A stretch of DNA of 64,000 nt from Carnobacterium_A antarcticum (GCF_042658365.1 NZ_JBHSQC010000025.1), one strand, 5' to 3'; shown: positions 25,733 through 35,760, counted from the stretch's first letter. Notes: generated from the letters alone by a model not told the origin. A program made the numbers and translations.

Positions 25733-25958
25733 GAATTTTCACCCCTTTATCTAATTATACTTGTTTTTTTTAAAAACCATAAATTTTAGCCTTTTTCACA
25801 AGTTAAACCACTACTGCATTTCAATAAATCGCTCTTATGTCTTTAGTATACTTAAAAAATAACGTTTCGCCTCCAACTAAAGCAGGATTTTTTTTAATGC
25901 GGCTCCCTTTTTTGGTTTTTTTATAAATTCTCTTACTCATCAACTGTTGTTCAAAGAC

Positions 25959-26002
25959 AAAAAAAGCTGTAAGAATCAATTGATGATTCTTACAGCTTTT
26001 TT
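25959..26002 (-). terminator. Terminator after ptsI
   Basis: A perfect 13-bp stem (GCTGTAAGAATCA with TGATTCTTACAGC), short loop, A and T runs on both strands. Confidence 0.9.
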
Positions 26003-26011
26003 ATTTAATGC

Positions 26012-27733
26012 TTATTTTGTATACGTTTCTACTAATTTAACTACTTCTTCAGCAGTGTCACAATCGTTGATTGCTTTTTCTGCTAATTCAGCCATTTTCG
26101 TAGTATCTAACCGTTTCATAAGACTGCGTGTTTTTAGAATGCTTGATGCACTCATAGAGAACTCATCCAAACCTAATCCCATTAATAATGGAACAGCTGT
26201 TTGATCTCCAGCCATTTCGCCACACATACCAGTCCATTTGCCCTCTTTATGAGAAGCATCAATCACGTTTTTAATCAAACGTAAGATTGCTGGATTGTAT
26301 GGTTGGTAAAGATAAGAAACACGTTCATTCATACGGTCTGCTGCCATTGTGTATTGAATCAAATCATTCGTTCCAATACTGAAGAAATCAACTTCTTTAG
26401 CAAATTTGTCTGCAATTACAGCTGCTGCTGGAATTTCAATCATGATACCAACTTCGATATCTTCTGAAACTTCGATGCCTTCATTTACTAATTTTTCTTT
26501 TTCTTCAAGCAACATACCTTTAGCTTGACGGAATTCGCCTAAAGTTGCGATCATAGGGAACATGATACGCAATTTACCAAACACAGATGCACGTAAAAGT
26601 GCACGTAATTGGGTTCTAAACATATCCGGTTCAGCTAAACAAATACGAATTGCACGGTAGCCTAAGAATGGGTTCATTTCATGCGGCAATGTCAAGTAAG
26701 GCAATTCCTTGTCTCCACCAATATCCATTGTCCGTACGACAACAGCTTTATCTCCCATTCCTTCTAAAACAGCTTTATAAGCTTCAAATTGGGCTTCTTC
26801 TGTTGGGAAATCCGGTGAATCCATGTAAAGAAATTCTGTTCGGTATAATCCAACAGCTTCTCCGCCGTTATCTTTGACACTCACTAAATCTTTAGGCGTT
26901 CCAATGTTAGCAGCTAATTCAATGTGTTTGCCATCAGCTGTAAGAGTTTTTTCGTTCTTCAATTTATTCCATTCAGCTTTTTGAGCTGCAAATTGAGACG
27001 CTTTCTCTTCGTATTCAGATACATCTGCAGTTTCTGGGTGAACCAAAACATCCCCTTGTAAACCATCCACAATTAGAAGATCGCCTTCTTTTACAATAGC
27101 TGTAATTTCTTTTGTTCCTACGATTGCAGGAATTTCAAGTGAACGAGCCATGATTGCAGAGTGAGACGTACGGCCACCAATATCCGTTACAAATGCTTTT
27201 ACAAATTTACGGTTTAATTGTGCGGTATCGCTTGGGGTTAAATCATGTGCAATGACAATTACTTCTTCATCAATCATTGATGGGTTTGGTAATTTCACTC
27301 CCAACAAATGACTTAATACACGTTTAGTAACATCTTTAATGTCAGCTGCACGTTCTTGCATATAAGGATTGTCTTCCATTCCTTCGAAAATGCCGATAAA
27401 CATATCCGTCACTTCTTTTAATGCACTTTCAGTGTTCACTTTGTTATCTCTTATGTTACTTTCGATGCTCCCAATTAATTCAGGGTCAGAAAGAACCATC
27501 AAATGAGCATCAAAAACTTGAGCTTCTTCTTCGCCTAAAGCTTCAGCAGCTTTAGTACGAATCAGCTCAAGTTCTTGAGTAGCTTTATTTAACGCATTTT
27601 TCAAACGTTCAATTTCTGAATCAGAATTTTCAACTGAGAATTTGTCGAAAGATAAATCGGGTTCAACAAGTAAATAAGCTTTTGCTATTGCAATGCCATC
27701 ACTTGCCGCAATCCCTTTCAATTTTTCAACCAT
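26012..27733 (-). CDS. ptsI: PTS enzyme I
   Basis: 573 residues. The phosphorylated histidine is in GGRTSHSAIMARS (about 188), the PEP-binding domain has IGTNDLIQYT, and the catalytic cysteine is in MCGEMAGD (about 500). Enzyme I takes phosphate from PEP and passes it to HPr. The start overlaps the ptsH stop by one base (TAATG). Confidence 0.97.
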   Translation of the reverse strand: MVEKLKGIAASDGIAIAKAYLLVEPDLSFDKFSVENSDSEIERLKNALNKATQELELIRTKAAEALGEEEAQVFDAHLMVLSDPELIGSIESNIRDNKVNTESALKEVTDMFIGIFEGMEDNPYMQERAADIKDVTKRVLSHLLGVKLPNPSMIDEEVIVIAHDLTPSDTAQLNRKFVKAFVTDIGGRTSHSAIMARSLEIPAIVGTKEITAIVKEGDLLIVDGLQGDVLVHPETADVSEYEEKASQFAAQKAEWNKLKNEKTLTADGKHIELAANIGTPKDLVSVKDNGGEAVGLYRTEFLYMDSPDFPTEEAQFEAYKAVLEGMGDKAVVVRTMDIGGDKELPYLTLPHEMNPFLGYRAIRICLAEPDMFRTQLRALLRASVFGKLRIMFPMIATLGEFRQAKGMLLEEKEKLVNEGIEVSEDIEVGIMIEIPAAAVIADKFAKEVDFFSIGTNDLIQYTMAADRMNERVSYLYQPYNPAILRLIKNVIDASHKEGKWTGMCGEMAGDQTAVPLLMGLGLDEFSMSASSILKTRSLMKRLDTTKMAELAEKAINDCDTAEEVVKLVETYTK

Positions 27734-27999
27734 TACTCAGCTAAACCTTCTTTCTTCATCGTTTCTTCGATGCTGTTGATTGCTTCAGCTTCGTCAGTTC
27801 CATCGGCAGTAATCACAACTTCTGCACCTTGGCCAACGCCTAAAGACATAACACCCATGATAGATTTTAAGTTAACAGATTTACCTTTATATTCTAGGTT
27901 GATATCTGAATTGAATTTGCTCGCTGTTTGCACCAATAAAGTTGCAGGACGTGCATGAATCCCTGTTTCAGCTATTACATGAAAATCGCGTTTTTCCAT
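27733..27999 (-). CDS. ptsH: HPr phosphocarrier protein
   Basis: 88 residues from the ATG at 27999, after AAAGGAG; the frame continues 37 codons upstream without a site. His15 (ETGIHARPA) is the PEP-dependent site, and Ser46 (LKSIMGVMSLG) is the HprK site that drives CcpA control. It is the first gene of ptsHI. Confidence 0.97.
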   Translation of the reverse strand: MEKRDFHVIAETGIHARPATLLVQTASKFNSDINLEYKGKSVNLKSIMGVMSLGVGQGAEVVITADGTDEAEAINSIEETMKKEGLAE

Positions 28000-28185
28000 A
28001 ATGTTTGATCTCCTTTTAGTAAATAATAATTTATCAGGGCCACTCTCAAATGACTGTTTCTTCCAAATAAAACGCATTGAAACAAACATTCCATGAAATA
28101 ACCCTTTCATCTTTATAGACTACCATTTTTAAGTAGTTTCTACAACCATTTTCTCTTTTTCTTTTGTATTTTCCCTGTATATTCT

Positions 28186-28377
28186 TTACTCAGCGAAAGT
28201 TTGATACCGGAAAACAACTTCTCCATTGTGCTTTGCTTCACCAATAATCTGATCTTTTTTTTCATGGTTCAGCCATATTTCTCTGAATTGCATGAAGTCT
28301 TCTTTTGCTATCAACAGTTCTTTTAAATCTCCATTGATTAGTTTTTCAACTTCATTTGCCATCTCTCCGCTTTCCAT
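28186..28377 (-). CDS. Small protein, unknown function
   Basis: 63 residues, charged and helical (VEKLINGDLKELLIAKEDFMQFREIWLNHEKKDQIIGEAKHNG...). Two start codons are possible: 28377 (weak GAAG site) and 28362 (GGAAAGCGGAG just upstream). It lies between ptsH and the divergent clpE. I do not recognise a family. Confidence 0.6.
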   Translation of the reverse strand: MESGEMANEVEKLINGDLKELLIAKEDFMQFREIWLNHEKKDQIIGEAKHNGEVVFRYQTFAE

Positions 28378-28449
28378 TTCTTCACTTCTTTCATCTTTTA
28401 ATCTTTATAATTGTAATGCATTTTTTTACTAAAAGATAGTGCATTACAC

Positions 28450-28516
28450 TTGAAAGTCAGACAAGGTCAGTGTATAATAAGAACATAAGGTCAGGGAAGG
28501 TCAGAGAAAGGTCATG
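28450..28516 (+). promoter_or_regulatory. clpE promoter with five CtsR half-sites
   Basis: The promoter is TTGAAA (28450-28455), 17 bp, TATAAT (28473-28478). CtsR heptads follow the RGTCAAA pattern. AGTCAGA at 28455-28461 and GGTCAGT at 28465-28471 are spaced by three bases, inside the promoter spacer. GGTCAGG (28489-28495), GGTCAGA (28499-28505) and GGTCATG (28510-28516) lie downstream of the start point. CtsR is the class III heat-shock repressor of clp genes, so clpE should be under CtsR control. Confidence 0.85.
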
Positions 28517-28601
28517 TACAGTTGATTTTCAATTCTCCAGTACTGAATCGTTCATCCGCCCTTTTCTTGTAAACTTTAATTACTGAAAGGTTGTGCATGT
28601 T

Positions 28602-30830
28602 ATGTTATGTCAAAACTGTAATCAACGAGATGCAACAATTCATTTATATACAAATATGAATGGCCAAAAAGGTCAATTAGATATTTGCCAAAATTGTTAT
28701 CAACTACTAAAAAACGCTAATGAAAGTGGAAGTTCCAGAAATAATCGTCCTACACCTCAAGATCCTTTTGGATTCGGCGGATTGGATAACTTCTTCCGTT
28801 CTATGCAAAATCCAACTGGTCAAGGTGTACCACCGACTCAAAGTGGCGGCAATTCCGGAAACGGACAACCGCCTACTAATAAAAAAAGTGGTTTATTAGG
28901 CGAATACGGTACGAATTTAACAGATTTAGCTAGAACTGGAGCTATCGATCCTATTATCGGACGAGATAAAGAAATCGAACGAGTCATTGAGATTCTAAAT
29001 CGTCGAACAAAAAATAATCCAGTTTTAATTGGCGAACCTGGGGTTGGTAAAACGGCAGTCGTTGAAGGACTAGCTCAAAAAATCGTTGACGCAGAAGTTC
29101 CTCAAAAACTAATGGATAAAGAAGTTATTCGTCTTGATGTAGCTTCTCTTGTTCAAGGAACCGGTATCCGGGGACAGTTTGAAGAGCGGATGCAACAATT
29201 GATCGATGAGTTGAAAAAGAATCCGCAAATCATTCTCTTTATTGATGAAGTGCATGAAATAGTTGGTGCTGGTAGTGCTGAAGGCAGCATGGATGCCGGA
29301 AATATTTTGAAACCAGCATTAGCGCGTGGCGAATTGCAGATGGTCGGTGCAACAACATTAAAAGAATACCGTTCAATCGAAAAAGACGCTGCTTTAGAAA
29401 GACGGATGCAGCCTGTCCGGGTAAGCGAACCGACTGTTGATGAAACAGTCGCGATTCTAAAAGGAATTCAAAAGAAATATGAAGATTACCATCAAGTCGC
29501 TTATACGGATGAAGCCATTAAAGATGCCGTCATGCTATCACATCGCTACATCCAAGATCGTTTCTTGCCAGATAAAGCAATTGATTTGCTAGACGAATCC
29601 GGTTCTAAGAAAAACTTGACGATTCAAGCAATCGATCCAAAAATGATTGAAGATAAAATTGCTGAAGCTGCACATCAGAAACAATTAGCTTTACAGCAAG
29701 AAGATTATGAAAAAGCCGCTTTTTATCGTGACCAAGCAACTAAATTTGCGGCAATGCGCGATCAACAACAACCCGATTCGGAACGCCCGGTTGTGACTGA
29801 ACAAGATATGGTCAATATTATTGAAATGAAAACCAATATCCCAGTTGGGGAATTAAAAGAAAAAGAACAAACCCAATTAAGAAACTTAGGTACGGAATTA
29901 AGCAAACATGTGATTGGACAGGATCAAGCAATTGATAAAATTTCCAAAGCTATTCGCAGAAGCCGTATTGGATTGAACAAGAAAAATCGCCCAATTGGTT
30001 CTTTCTTATTCGTAGGGCCAACTGGTGTTGGTAAGACAGAGCTAGCCAAACAATTGGCGCTAGAGTTATTTGGAAATAAAGAAGCTTATATCCGATTCGA
30101 TATGAGTGAATATATGGAAAAACACAGTGTTGCTAAGCTGATCGGTTCTCCTCCAGGATATGTTGGATATGATGAAGCTGGACAATTGACTGAAAAAGTT
30201 CGTCATAATCCTTATAGTATTTTACTATTGGACGAAATCGAAAAAGCCCATCCAGATGTCTTGCATATGTTCTTGCAAATTTTGGAAGATGGTCGTTTAA
30301 CCGATGCACAAGGACGCACAGTCAGCTTTAAAGACACTATTATCATTATGACGAGTAATGCTGGCACAGGATCTGTGGAAGCTAATGTCGGTTTTGCTGC
30401 CGCTTCTAAAGGAAATCAAAAATCCGTTTTAAATCAGCTCACTGATTTCTTTAAACCTGAATTCATTAACCGCTTCGATGCGATCGTTGAATTCAATTCT
30501 TTAAAGAAGGAGCACCTGCTTGTCATCGTGGATCTAATGCTGCATGATGTTAATGAGATGTTGAAAGACCAAAACATTTCAATTGAAGCAGATCAACAGG
30601 CGAAAGAAAAATTAACTGAACTAGGTTATGATCCTCAATTAGGGGCTCGTCCATTGCGCCGTGTTATTCAAGAACAAATAGAAGATCGCATTGCTGACTT
30701 CTATCTTGACCACCCTGAAAGCAAGGACTTGGTCGCTACAGTCAATGATGCTGGTGAAATAGTCGTAAACGCTAGACAAACAGAACCTTCTATCGTTCAA
30801 ACCCATCAAAACGATACTAAAGAAAACTAA
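28602..30830 (+). CDS. clpE: ATP-dependent Clp protease ATPase subunit ClpE
   Basis: 742 residues from the ATG at 28602, with AAAGG at a good distance; a GTG three codons earlier is too close to that site. The N-terminal zinc finger C3-x2-C6...C29-x2-C32 is the mark of ClpE. Two AAA+ domains follow (Walker A GEPGVGKT and GPTGVGKT) with a UVR segment between them (EDYEKAAFYRDQA). ClpE works with ClpP on heat-damaged proteins and helps remove CtsR. Confidence 0.96.
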   Translation: MLCQNCNQRDATIHLYTNMNGQKGQLDICQNCYQLLKNANESGSSRNNRPTPQDPFGFGGLDNFFRSMQNPTGQGVPPTQSGGNSGNGQPPTNKKSGLLGEYGTNLTDLARTGAIDPIIGRDKEIERVIEILNRRTKNNPVLIGEPGVGKTAVVEGLAQKIVDAEVPQKLMDKEVIRLDVASLVQGTGIRGQFEERMQQLIDELKKNPQIILFIDEVHEIVGAGSAEGSMDAGNILKPALARGELQMVGATTLKEYRSIEKDAALERRMQPVRVSEPTVDETVAILKGIQKKYEDYHQVAYTDEAIKDAVMLSHRYIQDRFLPDKAIDLLDESGSKKNLTIQAIDPKMIEDKIAEAAHQKQLALQQEDYEKAAFYRDQATKFAAMRDQQQPDSERPVVTEQDMVNIIEMKTNIPVGELKEKEQTQLRNLGTELSKHVIGQDQAIDKISKAIRRSRIGLNKKNRPIGSFLFVGPTGVGKTELAKQLALELFGNKEAYIRFDMSEYMEKHSVAKLIGSPPGYVGYDEAGQLTEKVRHNPYSILLLDEIEKAHPDVLHMFLQILEDGRLTDAQGRTVSFKDTIIIMTSNAGTGSVEANVGFAAASKGNQKSVLNQLTDFFKPEFINRFDAIVEFNSLKKEHLLVIVDLMLHDVNEMLKDQNISIEADQQAKEKLTELGYDPQLGARPLRRVIQEQIEDRIADFYLDHPESKDLVATVNDAGEIVVNARQTEPSIVQTHQNDTKEN

Positions 30831-30839
30831 TTATTGATT

Positions 30840-30876
30840 AAAACGAGTTTGAGACTTTTCTCAAGCTCGTTTTTTT
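30840..30876 (+). terminator. clpE terminator
   Basis: ACGAGTTTGAGA paired with TCTCAAGCTCGT, then seven T, 9 bp after the stop. Confidence 0.9.
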
Positions 30877-30998
30877 GTTTTTTCATTTGCACTCTGTATT
30901 GACTATCTGTTTTATAGAACATTAATTATTAAATCTCTGTTAAAAGTGATAGCTTTCTTATTTTCAATATGAAAAAACAATGATTCAGCTAATATGCT

Positions 30999-31027
30999 TT
31001 GAGTTTAGCCGGTTTTAATTATATAAT
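30999..31027 (+). promoter_or_regulatory. Promoter of the DUF1827 gene
   Basis: TTGAGT, 17 bp, TATAAT at 31022-31027. The ATG is 38 bp further. Confidence 0.7.
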
Positions 31028-31065
31028 ACTCTTAACATATACGTTATAAAAAGAGGTGAACTGCA

Positions 31066-31347
31066 ATGAAATTAATTGATGTCACAAATAACCATACAGC
31101 TTTAGTAACGGAACAACTTGGAAATACAGATGCCAACTTTATTAAAGTCTATTCTTTAGGTCCAACTACGGTAGTTTTTTCAGGTGCTCCTACTCATAAA
31201 GACGTTCTTTTATTAAATAAAGAACGCAATATTAAAAATGCAGAAATACAGTACGCTATTGATCATATTTTACAAACTACACCAAATAATGTAGACATTT
31301 TGCATGCACCTAATATTGTTGAGCTTTCAATACCTGTTAACGACTAG
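31066..31347 (+). CDS. DUF1827 family protein
   Basis: 93 residues, MKLIDVTNNHTALVTEQLGNTDANFIKVYSLGPTTVV..., which matches the small Lactobacillales family DUF1827 as I recall it. Soluble, mixed alpha/beta, role unknown. AGAGGTGA site; own promoter and terminator. Confidence 0.75.
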   Translation: MKLIDVTNNHTALVTEQLGNTDANFIKVYSLGPTTVVFSGAPTHKDVLLLNKERNIKNAEIQYAIDHILQTTPNNVDILHAPNIVELSIPVND

Positions 31348-31398
31348 CAGCTGATTGCATTATTTTTTGCTCTTTTTTATTTTTTTGTTAAGCTTAAT

Positions 31399-31433
31399 AA
31401 AAAGAACGCCTTTTTTTTGAAGGCGTTCTTTTT
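31399..31433. terminator. Terminator after the DUF1827 gene
   Basis: AAAAAGAACGCCTT paired with AAGGCGTTCTTTTT, usable in both directions; the facing gene ends at 31,539. Confidence 0.85.
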
Positions 31434-31538
31434 ATTCTTGAGTCTCTTAAATTTGATACTAAAAAATCAGAACAGCGACAATTATCATCTTTCATTAGAC
31501 GACTTACTCATTTTCCAATACAGTCAATTCAGCTGCAC

Positions 31539-31784
31539 CTAGTTTTTGTATTCTAAAGCTTCCGGCCAGAACAGCACTACACTATTATCTTCGGCTCTGC
31601 TTCCCGAGACAAATGCATCTTTTCCGGGCTTTAAGGCTAGGATTCCTTCATCATAGAGATGCTCCACAGCATCTACGATATCTCCATCAGAAAGCGTCCC
31701 CTTAAGACCATCCATTTTTTCTTTTATACCCTCTCCGCTTTTATAAATAGAAATAATTTCATTTCTTAATTCTTCTTGATTCAA
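31539..31784 (-). CDS. Small protein, unknown function
   Basis: 81 residues, acidic. The first half is helical (LRNEIISIYKSGEGIKEKMDGLKGTLSDGDIVDAVEHLYDEGIL), and the second has GKDAFVSG and a hydrophobic strand (SVVLFW). The helix-helix-strand layout could be a small winged fold, but no family is recognised. AGGAGGGG precedes the ATG. Confidence 0.65.
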   Translation of the reverse strand: MNQEELRNEIISIYKSGEGIKEKMDGLKGTLSDGDIVDAVEHLYDEGILALKPGKDAFVSGSRAEDNSVVLFWPEALEYKN

Positions 31785-31878
31785 TATGAACCCCTCCTGT
31801 CTATTAATTTAAATAAAGTATAACAATTAATGTAAGGGTTTTCCGTTTTTCTGTTTTGTCCTGCCCTGATCAACGTTA

Positions 31879-31920
31879 AAAAGACCAAGCAACTGTATAC
31901 ATCAGCATAACTTGGTCTCT
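31879..31920 (-). terminator. prfC terminator
   Basis: AAGACCAAG paired with CTTGGTCT around a long loop, five T following on the minus strand; about 55 bp after the prfC stop. Confidence 0.65.
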
Positions 31921-31973
31921 TATCAAAAACTCAAAAAATTTAGTACTTATTTTCAAAAATTGATGGCTGCAGC

Positions 31974-33557
31974 TTACAACAGCGAAGACAACTCTACATT
32001 CGGATATTTATCCGCAAACCATCGCATGGCAAATTGATTCTCAAATAAGAATAACGGATGATCGTAGCGATCGCGTACCAATAAATTACGACTAGAAGAC
32101 ATATTGACATCTAAATCTTCTGGTTTGATCCAGCGGGCAATTTTGCTTCCAATTGGAGTCATGATCACTTCTGAATTGTATTCATGTAACATCCGGTATT
32201 GAAATACTTCAAACTGTAACTGCCCCACTGCCCCAAGAATATAATCTTCTGTATGGTATGTTTTATATAATTGGATGGCTCCTTCTTGAACAAGCTGTTG
32301 AACTCCTTTATGGAATGATTTTTGCTTCATGACGTTTTTAGCAGAAACTTTCATAAAAAGTTCAGGTGTAAATTGTGGCAATTTCTCAAATTCAACATTT
32401 AATTTGCCCTCGAAAATAGTATCTCCAATTTGGAAATTTCCCGTATCGTAAAGACCGATGATATCTCCAGCTACCGCTCGTTGAACTGTCTCGCGGCTTT
32501 CAGCCATAAACTGAGTTGAATTAGACAGTTTTATTTTCTTTTTCGTTCTTGCCAGTGTGACATCCATCCCTCGATCAAATTCACCCGAACAAATCCGGAT
32601 AAAGGCAATACGGTCACGATGGGCCGGATTCATGTTAGCTTGAATTTTAAAGACGAATCCTGAAAACTCATTTGTGTAAGGATCGACTTCTTCCCCTGCT
32701 GTATCTTTGTGCGCTGTTGGACTTGGTGCAAACTCAAGAAAAGTGTCTAAAAATGTTTGGACACCAAAATTCGTTAGCGCTGAACCAAAGAAGACAGGAG
32801 TTAGTTCGCCATTAGCGATTTTCTCTTCTGAAAAAGCATTTCCCGCTTCATTCAACAATTCAATGTCTTCTAAAGCTTGTGTGTATAAAGAAGACTTTTT
32901 AATAGGATGGTCGCCTTCAATTTCTCCGGCTGCATTTAATTCAACAACTCTCTCATTGTCTTTACCATTTACTTCTGGACGGTGAATTTCAATGCGTTTA
33001 TTGTAGTTGTCATATAAACCTAATAAGCCTCTTCCCATACCAATTGGCCAATTCATTGGATAAGAATCGATTTCTAAAACTTCTTCCAATTCTTCTAATA
33101 ATTCCAGCGGTTCTTTTCCATCTCGATCCAGTTTATTAATAAACGTAAAAATAGGAATCCCACGCATACGGCAAACTTGAAAAAGCTTCTTCGTTTGAGG
33201 TTCAATTCCTTTACCGCTGTCAATCACCATAACGGCACTGTCGACGGCCATTAATGTTCGATACGTATCTTCTGAAAAGTCTTCATGTCCTGGTGTATCC
33301 AAGATATTTATTTTCTTCTCTTTGTACTCAAATTGCATTACCGAACTAGTAACTGAAATACCACGTTGTTTTTCAATTTCCATCCAGTCTGAAGTTGCAA
33401 ACTTGCCTGTTTTTTTACCCTTTACTGTACCAGCTTGGCGAATAGCTCCTCCAAAAAGCAGCAACTGTTCTGTTATCGTTGTTTTACCCGCATCCGGATG
33501 GGAAATGATCGCAAATGTTCTTCGCGACGCCACTTCATCTTTTAAATATTGTTCCAT
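31974..33557 (-). CDS. prfC: Peptide chain release factor 3
   Basis: 527 residues, translational GTPase. G1 is SHPDAGKTT, G3 is DTPGHEDF, and G4 is NKLD. The long C-terminal part (TPIGSKIARWI... ) is RF3-specific and distinguishes it from EF-G. RF3 recycles RF1/RF2 after peptide release. Confidence 0.95.
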   Translation of the reverse strand: MEQYLKDEVASRRTFAIISHPDAGKTTITEQLLLFGGAIRQAGTVKGKKTGKFATSDWMEIEKQRGISVTSSVMQFEYKEKKINILDTPGHEDFSEDTYRTLMAVDSAVMVIDSGKGIEPQTKKLFQVCRMRGIPIFTFINKLDRDGKEPLELLEELEEVLEIDSYPMNWPIGMGRGLLGLYDNYNKRIEIHRPEVNGKDNERVVELNAAGEIEGDHPIKKSSLYTQALEDIELLNEAGNAFSEEKIANGELTPVFFGSALTNFGVQTFLDTFLEFAPSPTAHKDTAGEEVDPYTNEFSGFVFKIQANMNPAHRDRIAFIRICSGEFDRGMDVTLARTKKKIKLSNSTQFMAESRETVQRAVAGDIIGLYDTGNFQIGDTIFEGKLNVEFEKLPQFTPELFMKVSAKNVMKQKSFHKGVQQLVQEGAIQLYKTYHTEDYILGAVGQLQFEVFQYRMLHEYNSEVIMTPIGSKIARWIKPEDLDVNMSSSRNLLVRDRYDHPLFLFENQFAMRWFADKYPNVELSSLL

Positions 33558-33715
33558 TATTAATCCCTCATTTAAGTTGTTTATTTATCATTATTTATAG
33601 TTACCGGCATGTCGTTACATGTCAACACCCTTTTCTATCTCATTAGTTATCTCATCTATTTTTATCATTAACCAAATTATTATAGCATACACATATAGAT
33701 TAAGTTTAATTTTTT

Positions 33716-34282
33716 TTACTTTTTGTTAAACCCGTATTTTCCGACATACCCTTCAATTGACCAAATGTTCACCTTTTTTTCTATTGCTGTTTGCTCAGCA
33801 CTCTGCAAACGGGACAGATAAAGTTCATTGCCTTTTTCGTATCCTACCCTGGCTAAACCTTCACGAACAAGCACTTCTTGAACCAGTTCTCCATCAGCAA
33901 AAAGATAAGCCAAAACTCGATCATAAGTATCAAGTCGTTCATGTGTGTCTTCATATTCAATAGTCAAGTTCTTTCCTTCTAAGTAGGTTATTAAAAATTC
34001 TTTTGCTTCTTTGCCATAGGGCTGACTGGAGCCCGTTTTGGTTCTGCTGCTTTCCGGCGTATCAATTAACAGCAAACGCAATTTTTGTTCTTGGCTTCCA
34101 TCACTAAAGACCAATGTATCTCCATCAATGACACGTTCCAATTCGACTGATAATTGATTTTCTACTGATTGCCCGGAATAAGGAAGACTCGGTTCTTCAT
34201 TGATCACATAGTTTCCTATTCCTGCAATAAGAAGTGCAATTATGCCTGAAAGGATTTTTTTATTTATCTTTATTTTTTTCAT
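33716..34282 (-). CDS. Membrane-anchored thermonuclease-family nuclease
   Basis: 188 residues. Residues 8-25 are a hydrophobic anchor or signal (ILSGIIALLIAGIGNYVI) with no lipobox or clear cleavage site. The SNase fold follows: VIDGDTLVF, the catalytic Arg in KLRLLLIDTPES (with the nearby Glu) and Arg in YDRVLAYLF. It likely degrades nucleic acids outside the membrane. Single gene. Confidence 0.88.
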   Translation of the reverse strand: MKKIKINKKILSGIIALLIAGIGNYVINEEPSLPYSGQSVENQLSVELERVIDGDTLVFSDGSQEQKLRLLLIDTPESSRTKTGSSQPYGKEAKEFLITYLEGKNLTIEYEDTHERLDTYDRVLAYLFADGELVQEVLVREGLARVGYEKGNELYLSRLQSAEQTAIEKKVNIWSIEGYVGKYGFNKK

Positions 34283-34298
34283 ACTCTTTCTCCTTATA

Positions 34299-34333
34299 AA
34301 AAGGCCTGCTGTTCGAAAGAACAGCAGGCCTTT
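34299..34333 (-). terminator. Terminator after the NADH oxidase gene
   Basis: A perfect stem AAAGGCCTGCTGTT with AACAGCAGGCCTTT, six-base loop, five T on the minus strand. Confidence 0.9.
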
Positions 34334-34359
34334 GCTGCTGCTTTGATATAAAGCAGCTT

Positions 34360-35724
34360 TTATTTAGTTTCTTCAGCTAATTTTCTTTCTTGTTCTACAG
34401 CTGCTTGCGCAAGTATATTCAAGTAGTTCCATGGACGGTCAAAATGAGGTTGGAAGAAGAAATCAACATAAGCTAAATCTTCAATAGTCATTTTATTTTG
34501 AATGGCTAATGATAATGTGTTTGCAGATTGTGTCACATCATATTTAGACATGATTTGTCCACCAACAATTCGTGTTGTTCCTACTTCATAGACCAATTGC
34601 ATCAATACTTCTTCAGTTGTCGGCATAAATTCTGGACGGTAGTTGTCTTTCACTAAGACCGAACGTACCTCTAAATCAAAATGCGGCGCTCCACTTGTGG
34701 TGACTCCTGTTGAACCGATGTTATATCCAAATAAATACAAACCAGAAGTTGATTGTGTACCTCTATACTTAACTTTTGGTTCTACAATATTCTTCCCAAC
34801 TAACATTCCCATCCGTACGGCATTTGTAGCTAACGGAATATAAGCATGTCCGCCATTCGGGTTGTAGTTGACTGCACAACTATCTCCAGCAGCATAAATA
34901 TCTGGATTGCTTGTTCTCATATAATCGTCTACGATGATTGCGCCATTTGGCAACATATCAACTTTTCCTTGCAACAATTCATTGTTGGGACGGAAACCGA
35001 CACACATAACCACTAAGTCAGCTTCGTATTCGCCTTCTGTTGTAATAACAGATTTCACTTCGCCAGCTTCGTTAGCAGTAAATCCATTCACTGCTTGATT
35101 TAAAGCTAGTTTGATACCACGTTCTTGTAAATCGTTTTCCAATACATCTGTAAACTCTTTATCCAAATATTTATTTAAAATGCGGTCTAAACCATCAATT
35201 AAAGTCACTTCTTTGCCAGATTCAGCAAATGCTTCTACTAGTTCGATACCAATATATCCGCCACCGACTATTGTGATTTTTTTCGCATCTTTAGCTTGAG
35301 CAATAAGTTCATTTGCTTGTGTATAGTTTTTACACAATAAAATCTTTTTGTACTCAATGCCTGGAATTGGAGGAATAATTGGCCAAGAACCTGTTGTATT
35401 AACCAATTTATCATATGTTTCTTCGAAAACTTCGCCTGTTTTTAAATTTTCTACAATTACTTTTTTAGATTCTGTATCAATTTCTTTAATGTTGTGTTCC
35501 ATTTTAACATTTGCACCCATTGAAGTAAGTTCTTCAGGGTTTGAATAAAATAGTCCTGCAGGATCTTTCACAACACCCCCGACATATAATGCAATTCCAC
35601 ATGATAAGAATGAGATATTATCATTTCGTTCAAATACTGCAACTTCTGCTTCGGGGTTTTCATTTAGGATAGTTTTAACAGCTGATGTGCCTGCATGCGT
35701 ACATCCGATTACTACTACTTTCAT
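34360..35724 (-). CDS. nox: NADH oxidase (CoA-disulfide reductase family)
   Basis: 454 residues. FAD-binding VVIGCTHAGTSA is at the start, the redox-active Cys42 is in FLSCGIALY, the NAD-binding site is IVGGGYIGIELVEAF, and the C-terminal dimer domain follows. The single active cysteine is typical of water-forming Nox2 enzymes in lactic bacteria, which remove O2 and regenerate NAD+. The family also holds CoA-disulfide reductases. Confidence 0.9.
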   Translation of the reverse strand: MKVVVIGCTHAGTSAVKTILNENPEAEVAVFERNDNISFLSCGIALYVGGVVKDPAGLFYSNPEELTSMGANVKMEHNIKEIDTESKKVIVENLKTGEVFEETYDKLVNTTGSWPIIPPIPGIEYKKILLCKNYTQANELIAQAKDAKKITIVGGGYIGIELVEAFAESGKEVTLIDGLDRILNKYLDKEFTDVLENDLQERGIKLALNQAVNGFTANEAGEVKSVITTEGEYEADLVVMCVGFRPNNELLQGKVDMLPNGAIIVDDYMRTSNPDIYAAGDSCAVNYNPNGGHAYIPLATNAVRMGMLVGKNIVEPKVKYRGTQSTSGLYLFGYNIGSTGVTTSGAPHFDLEVRSVLVKDNYRPEFMPTTEEVLMQLVYEVGTTRIVGGQIMSKYDVTQSANTLSLAIQNKMTIEDLAYVDFFFQPHFDRPWNYLNILAQAAVEQERKLAEETK

Positions 35725-35742
35725 CTAGTGTATCCTCCTATT

Positions 35743-35760
35743 GAATCAACTAATTGATTC
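35743..35760 (-). promoter_or_regulatory. Inverted repeat in the nox leader
   Basis: GAATCAA-N4-TTGATTC is perfect, 19 bp before the nox start and next to its AGGAGGA site. It could be an operator or an RNA hairpin affecting translation. It does not match the usual Rex box. Confidence 0.35.

Noticed and set aside
28080..28110. cre site (TGAAA...TTTCA) upstream of ptsH
   Set aside because: The arms are separated by six bases and the CG centre is missing, so it does not fit the cre consensus.
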